Source: JAFHCF01 sp048497495 (GTDB lineage Bacteria; Pseudomonadota; Alphaproteobacteria; Rhizobiales; Ancalomicrobiaceae). From it: 15,898 nt of DNA. This document shows, piece after piece, positions 15,049 to 15,898 of the stretch (its first letter is position 1; the number at the start of each line of letters is the position of its first letter). The stretch covers positions 1-15,898 of the forward strand of contig JAFHCF010000023.1 in the NCBI GenBank assembly GCA_048497495.1. The letters are read 5' to 3'. The notes beneath the pieces were generated by a model. That model saw only the letters and a program-made list of their open reading frames with translations, was not told the DNA's origin and made no database searches. Both the position numbers and the translations under genes were made by a program.

Positions 15049-15119
15049 GCGGGATCGAACCGCCCGGCGACCCCGAACCCGATCTTGACCCGGCGGGTGG
15101 ACTCAGGGCTTGATCCCGC
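15049..15119. repeat. Long-range inverted repeat upstream of gapR
   Basis: GCGGGATC at 15049-15056 and its exact complement GATCCCGC at 15112-15119 flank 55 nt of GC-rich sequence in the gap between the amidohydrolase and gapR genes. It could be a stem ending the upstream transcript or a pair of protein sites. No convincing promoter was found in this gap, although TTGACC lies between the arms near 15084. Confidence 0.3.
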
Positions 15120-15194
15120 CCCCGGCCGTCCCGTCGGCCCATGATTTCGCCCGGCGCCGCGCATCGCGCTCCGGGGCCATTCAGGAGTGACCTC

Positions 15195-15458
15195 ATGTCC
15201 GATCCCGCCGGCGTCGCCGCCGACCAGCTCAAGTCCTTCGTCGAACGGATCGAGCGCCTCGAGGAAGAGAAGCAGACCATCGCCGACGACATCAAGGACG
15301 TCTACGCCGAGGCCAAGGGCAACGGCTACGACGTCAAGATCCTTCGCCAGGTGATCCGCATCCGCAAGCAGGACAAGTCCGAGCGCGAGGAGATGGAGGC
15401 GCTGCTCGAGCTCTACCTCCAGGCCCTCGGCATGGGCTACGGCCGCGTCGAGGAGTGA
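15195..15458 (+). CDS. gapR: GapR (DUF2312) nucleoid-associated DNA-binding protein
   Basis: The product is 87 aa, typical for the family. GapR is a conserved alphaproteobacterial protein that binds AT-rich, overtwisted DNA and supports topoisomerases ahead of replication and transcription forks. The sequence shows the hallmark coiled-coil FVERIERLEEEKQTIADDIK (15-34), then the basic segment YAEAKGNGYDVKILRQVIRIRK (37-58), and the closing EMEALLELYLQALGMG. AGGAG seven nt before the ATG at 15195 fixes the start; an upstream in-frame extension to 15141 lacks family similarity. A hairpin terminator follows 28 nt after the stop. The gene stands alone on its strand after the amidohydrolase. Confidence 0.96.
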   Translation: MSDPAGVAADQLKSFVERIERLEEEKQTIADDIKDVYAEAKGNGYDVKILRQVIRIRKQDKSEREEMEALLELYLQALGMGYGRVEE

Positions 15459-15486
15459 TCCGCCCGACCGCCCCCCGGAAATGCGA

Positions 15487-15517
15487 ACGGCGCCCGTAAT
15501 GGCGCCGTCTTCGTTCG
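15487..15517 (+). terminator. Rho-independent terminator after gapR
   Basis: A perfect 8-bp stem, ACGGCGCC (15487-15494) with GGCGCCGT (15501-15508), encloses the loop CGTAAT and is followed by CTTCGTTCG. Read on the other strand the same stem is followed by TCGCATTTCC, so it may also end the convergent gene at 15535. Confidence 0.75.
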
Positions 15518-15534
15518 TGGGGATGAAGGGCGAT

Positions 15535-15898
15535 TCACTCGGTGCGCGACACCGCCAGAGCGACGATCGCCGGTCCGGTGAAACGCCGCTGCCGCAGGTC
15601 GTCGAGCGCGCCGAAGCCGAACCCGGTGGCGAGCGTCACGCCGGGCTTCTCAAGGAGCTCGGAGAGATCGTCCTGATCGGGATGGCGCAACTGCACGAAG
15701 CCCTGGCCGGCGGCGACCGAGGCGAGATCCAGCAGACGCATCTCCGAGGCGCGATCCGACTTGCCGGCGACGAGGTGATGCGGGTTCGGCTCGGCGATGC
15801 GATCGCCCTTGGCGGCCTGGGCCGCCGCGCGCGCCACGGCGGCGGCCGTCGCCGACGACGGCGCGGCGAAGCGCGAGGCGACGTCGGCGGGATTGCGG
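15535..15898 (-). CDS. Hypothetical protein, C-terminal part only
   Basis: The frame is open from the right edge to a TGA at 15537-15535, giving 120 visible C-terminal residues. A GTG at 15837 is a possible internal start, but the reading frame continues upstream without a stop and keeps similar composition (RNPADVASRFAAPSSATAAA). The gene is therefore more likely to begin outside the window. The visible part has an Ala-rich helix, a polar middle (GDRIAEPNPHHLVAGKSDRA) and an end with ATGFGFGALDDLRQRRFTGP. I do not recognise a family. It converges on gapR and shares the hairpin at 15487-15508. Confidence 0.6.
   Translation of the reverse strand, partial: RNPADVASRFAAPSSATAAAVARAAAQAAKGDRIAEPNPHHLVAGKSDRASEMRLLDLASVAAGQGFVQLRHPDQDDLSELLEKPGVTLATGFGFGALDDLRQRRFTGPAIVALAVSRTE

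Noticed and set aside
15084..15112. TTGACC as a promoter for gapR
   Set aside because: No acceptable -10 lies 16-18 nt downstream, where the sequence reads GCTTGA.

Overview
The window is very GC-rich with a strong C/G third-position bias. It carries an alphaproteobacterial gene set: a GapR (DUF2312) nucleoid protein, a DUF1036 secreted protein, a type-B (zinc-free) ribosomal protein L36, and a perfect CtrA-type box (TTAA-N7-TTAA). Together these point to a Hyphomicrobiales (Rhizobiales)-like chromosome. I cannot fix the genus from sequence alone. No transposase, integrase, tRNA, rRNA or CRISPR array is visible.

Region 1 (1-7416, minus strand) is a cellulose-synthesis operon read as bcsA, bcsB, bcsZ and a large exported helical-repeat protein that runs off the left edge. 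bcsA and bcsB are 31 bp apart, bcsB and bcsZ overlap by 4 bp (ATGA), and bcsZ and the last gene overlap by 10 bp, so the set looks co-transcribed and translationally coupled. BcsA has the full GT2 motif set and a C-terminal PilZ domain, so c-di-GMP control is expected.

Region 2 (7417-7947) is an AT-rich intergenic island, about 44% GC by hand count over 7441-7860. It holds a candidate bcsA promoter whose -10 overlaps the CtrA box. This is the most informative regulatory observation in the window: it suggests that cellulose synthesis is tied to the cell-cycle regulator CtrA.

Region 3 (7948-10714, plus strand) holds a DUF1097 membrane protein, then rpmJ with a near-consensus promoter, a structured 5' leader and a strong terminator. 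A TPR protein follows, containing a 36-bp tandem repeat, and then an alpha/beta hydrolase. The rpmJ terminator overlaps the probable start codon of the TPR gene. Five copies of a 20-bp palindrome at 34-bp period fill the gap between the hydrolase and the convergent pyruvate kinase gene, beginning on the last base of the hydrolase stop codon.

Region 4 (10888-15898) holds pyruvate kinase, a DUF1036 protein and an EamA-type transporter on the minus strand. An N-formylglutamate amidohydrolase-family enzyme and gapR follow on the plus strand. The last gene is a partial unknown minus-strand gene at the right edge.

I do not see a convincing new multi-gene system. The best leads are the CtrA/bcsA promoter overlap, the 34-bp palindrome array, the 36-bp in-gene repeat and the structured rpmJ leader.
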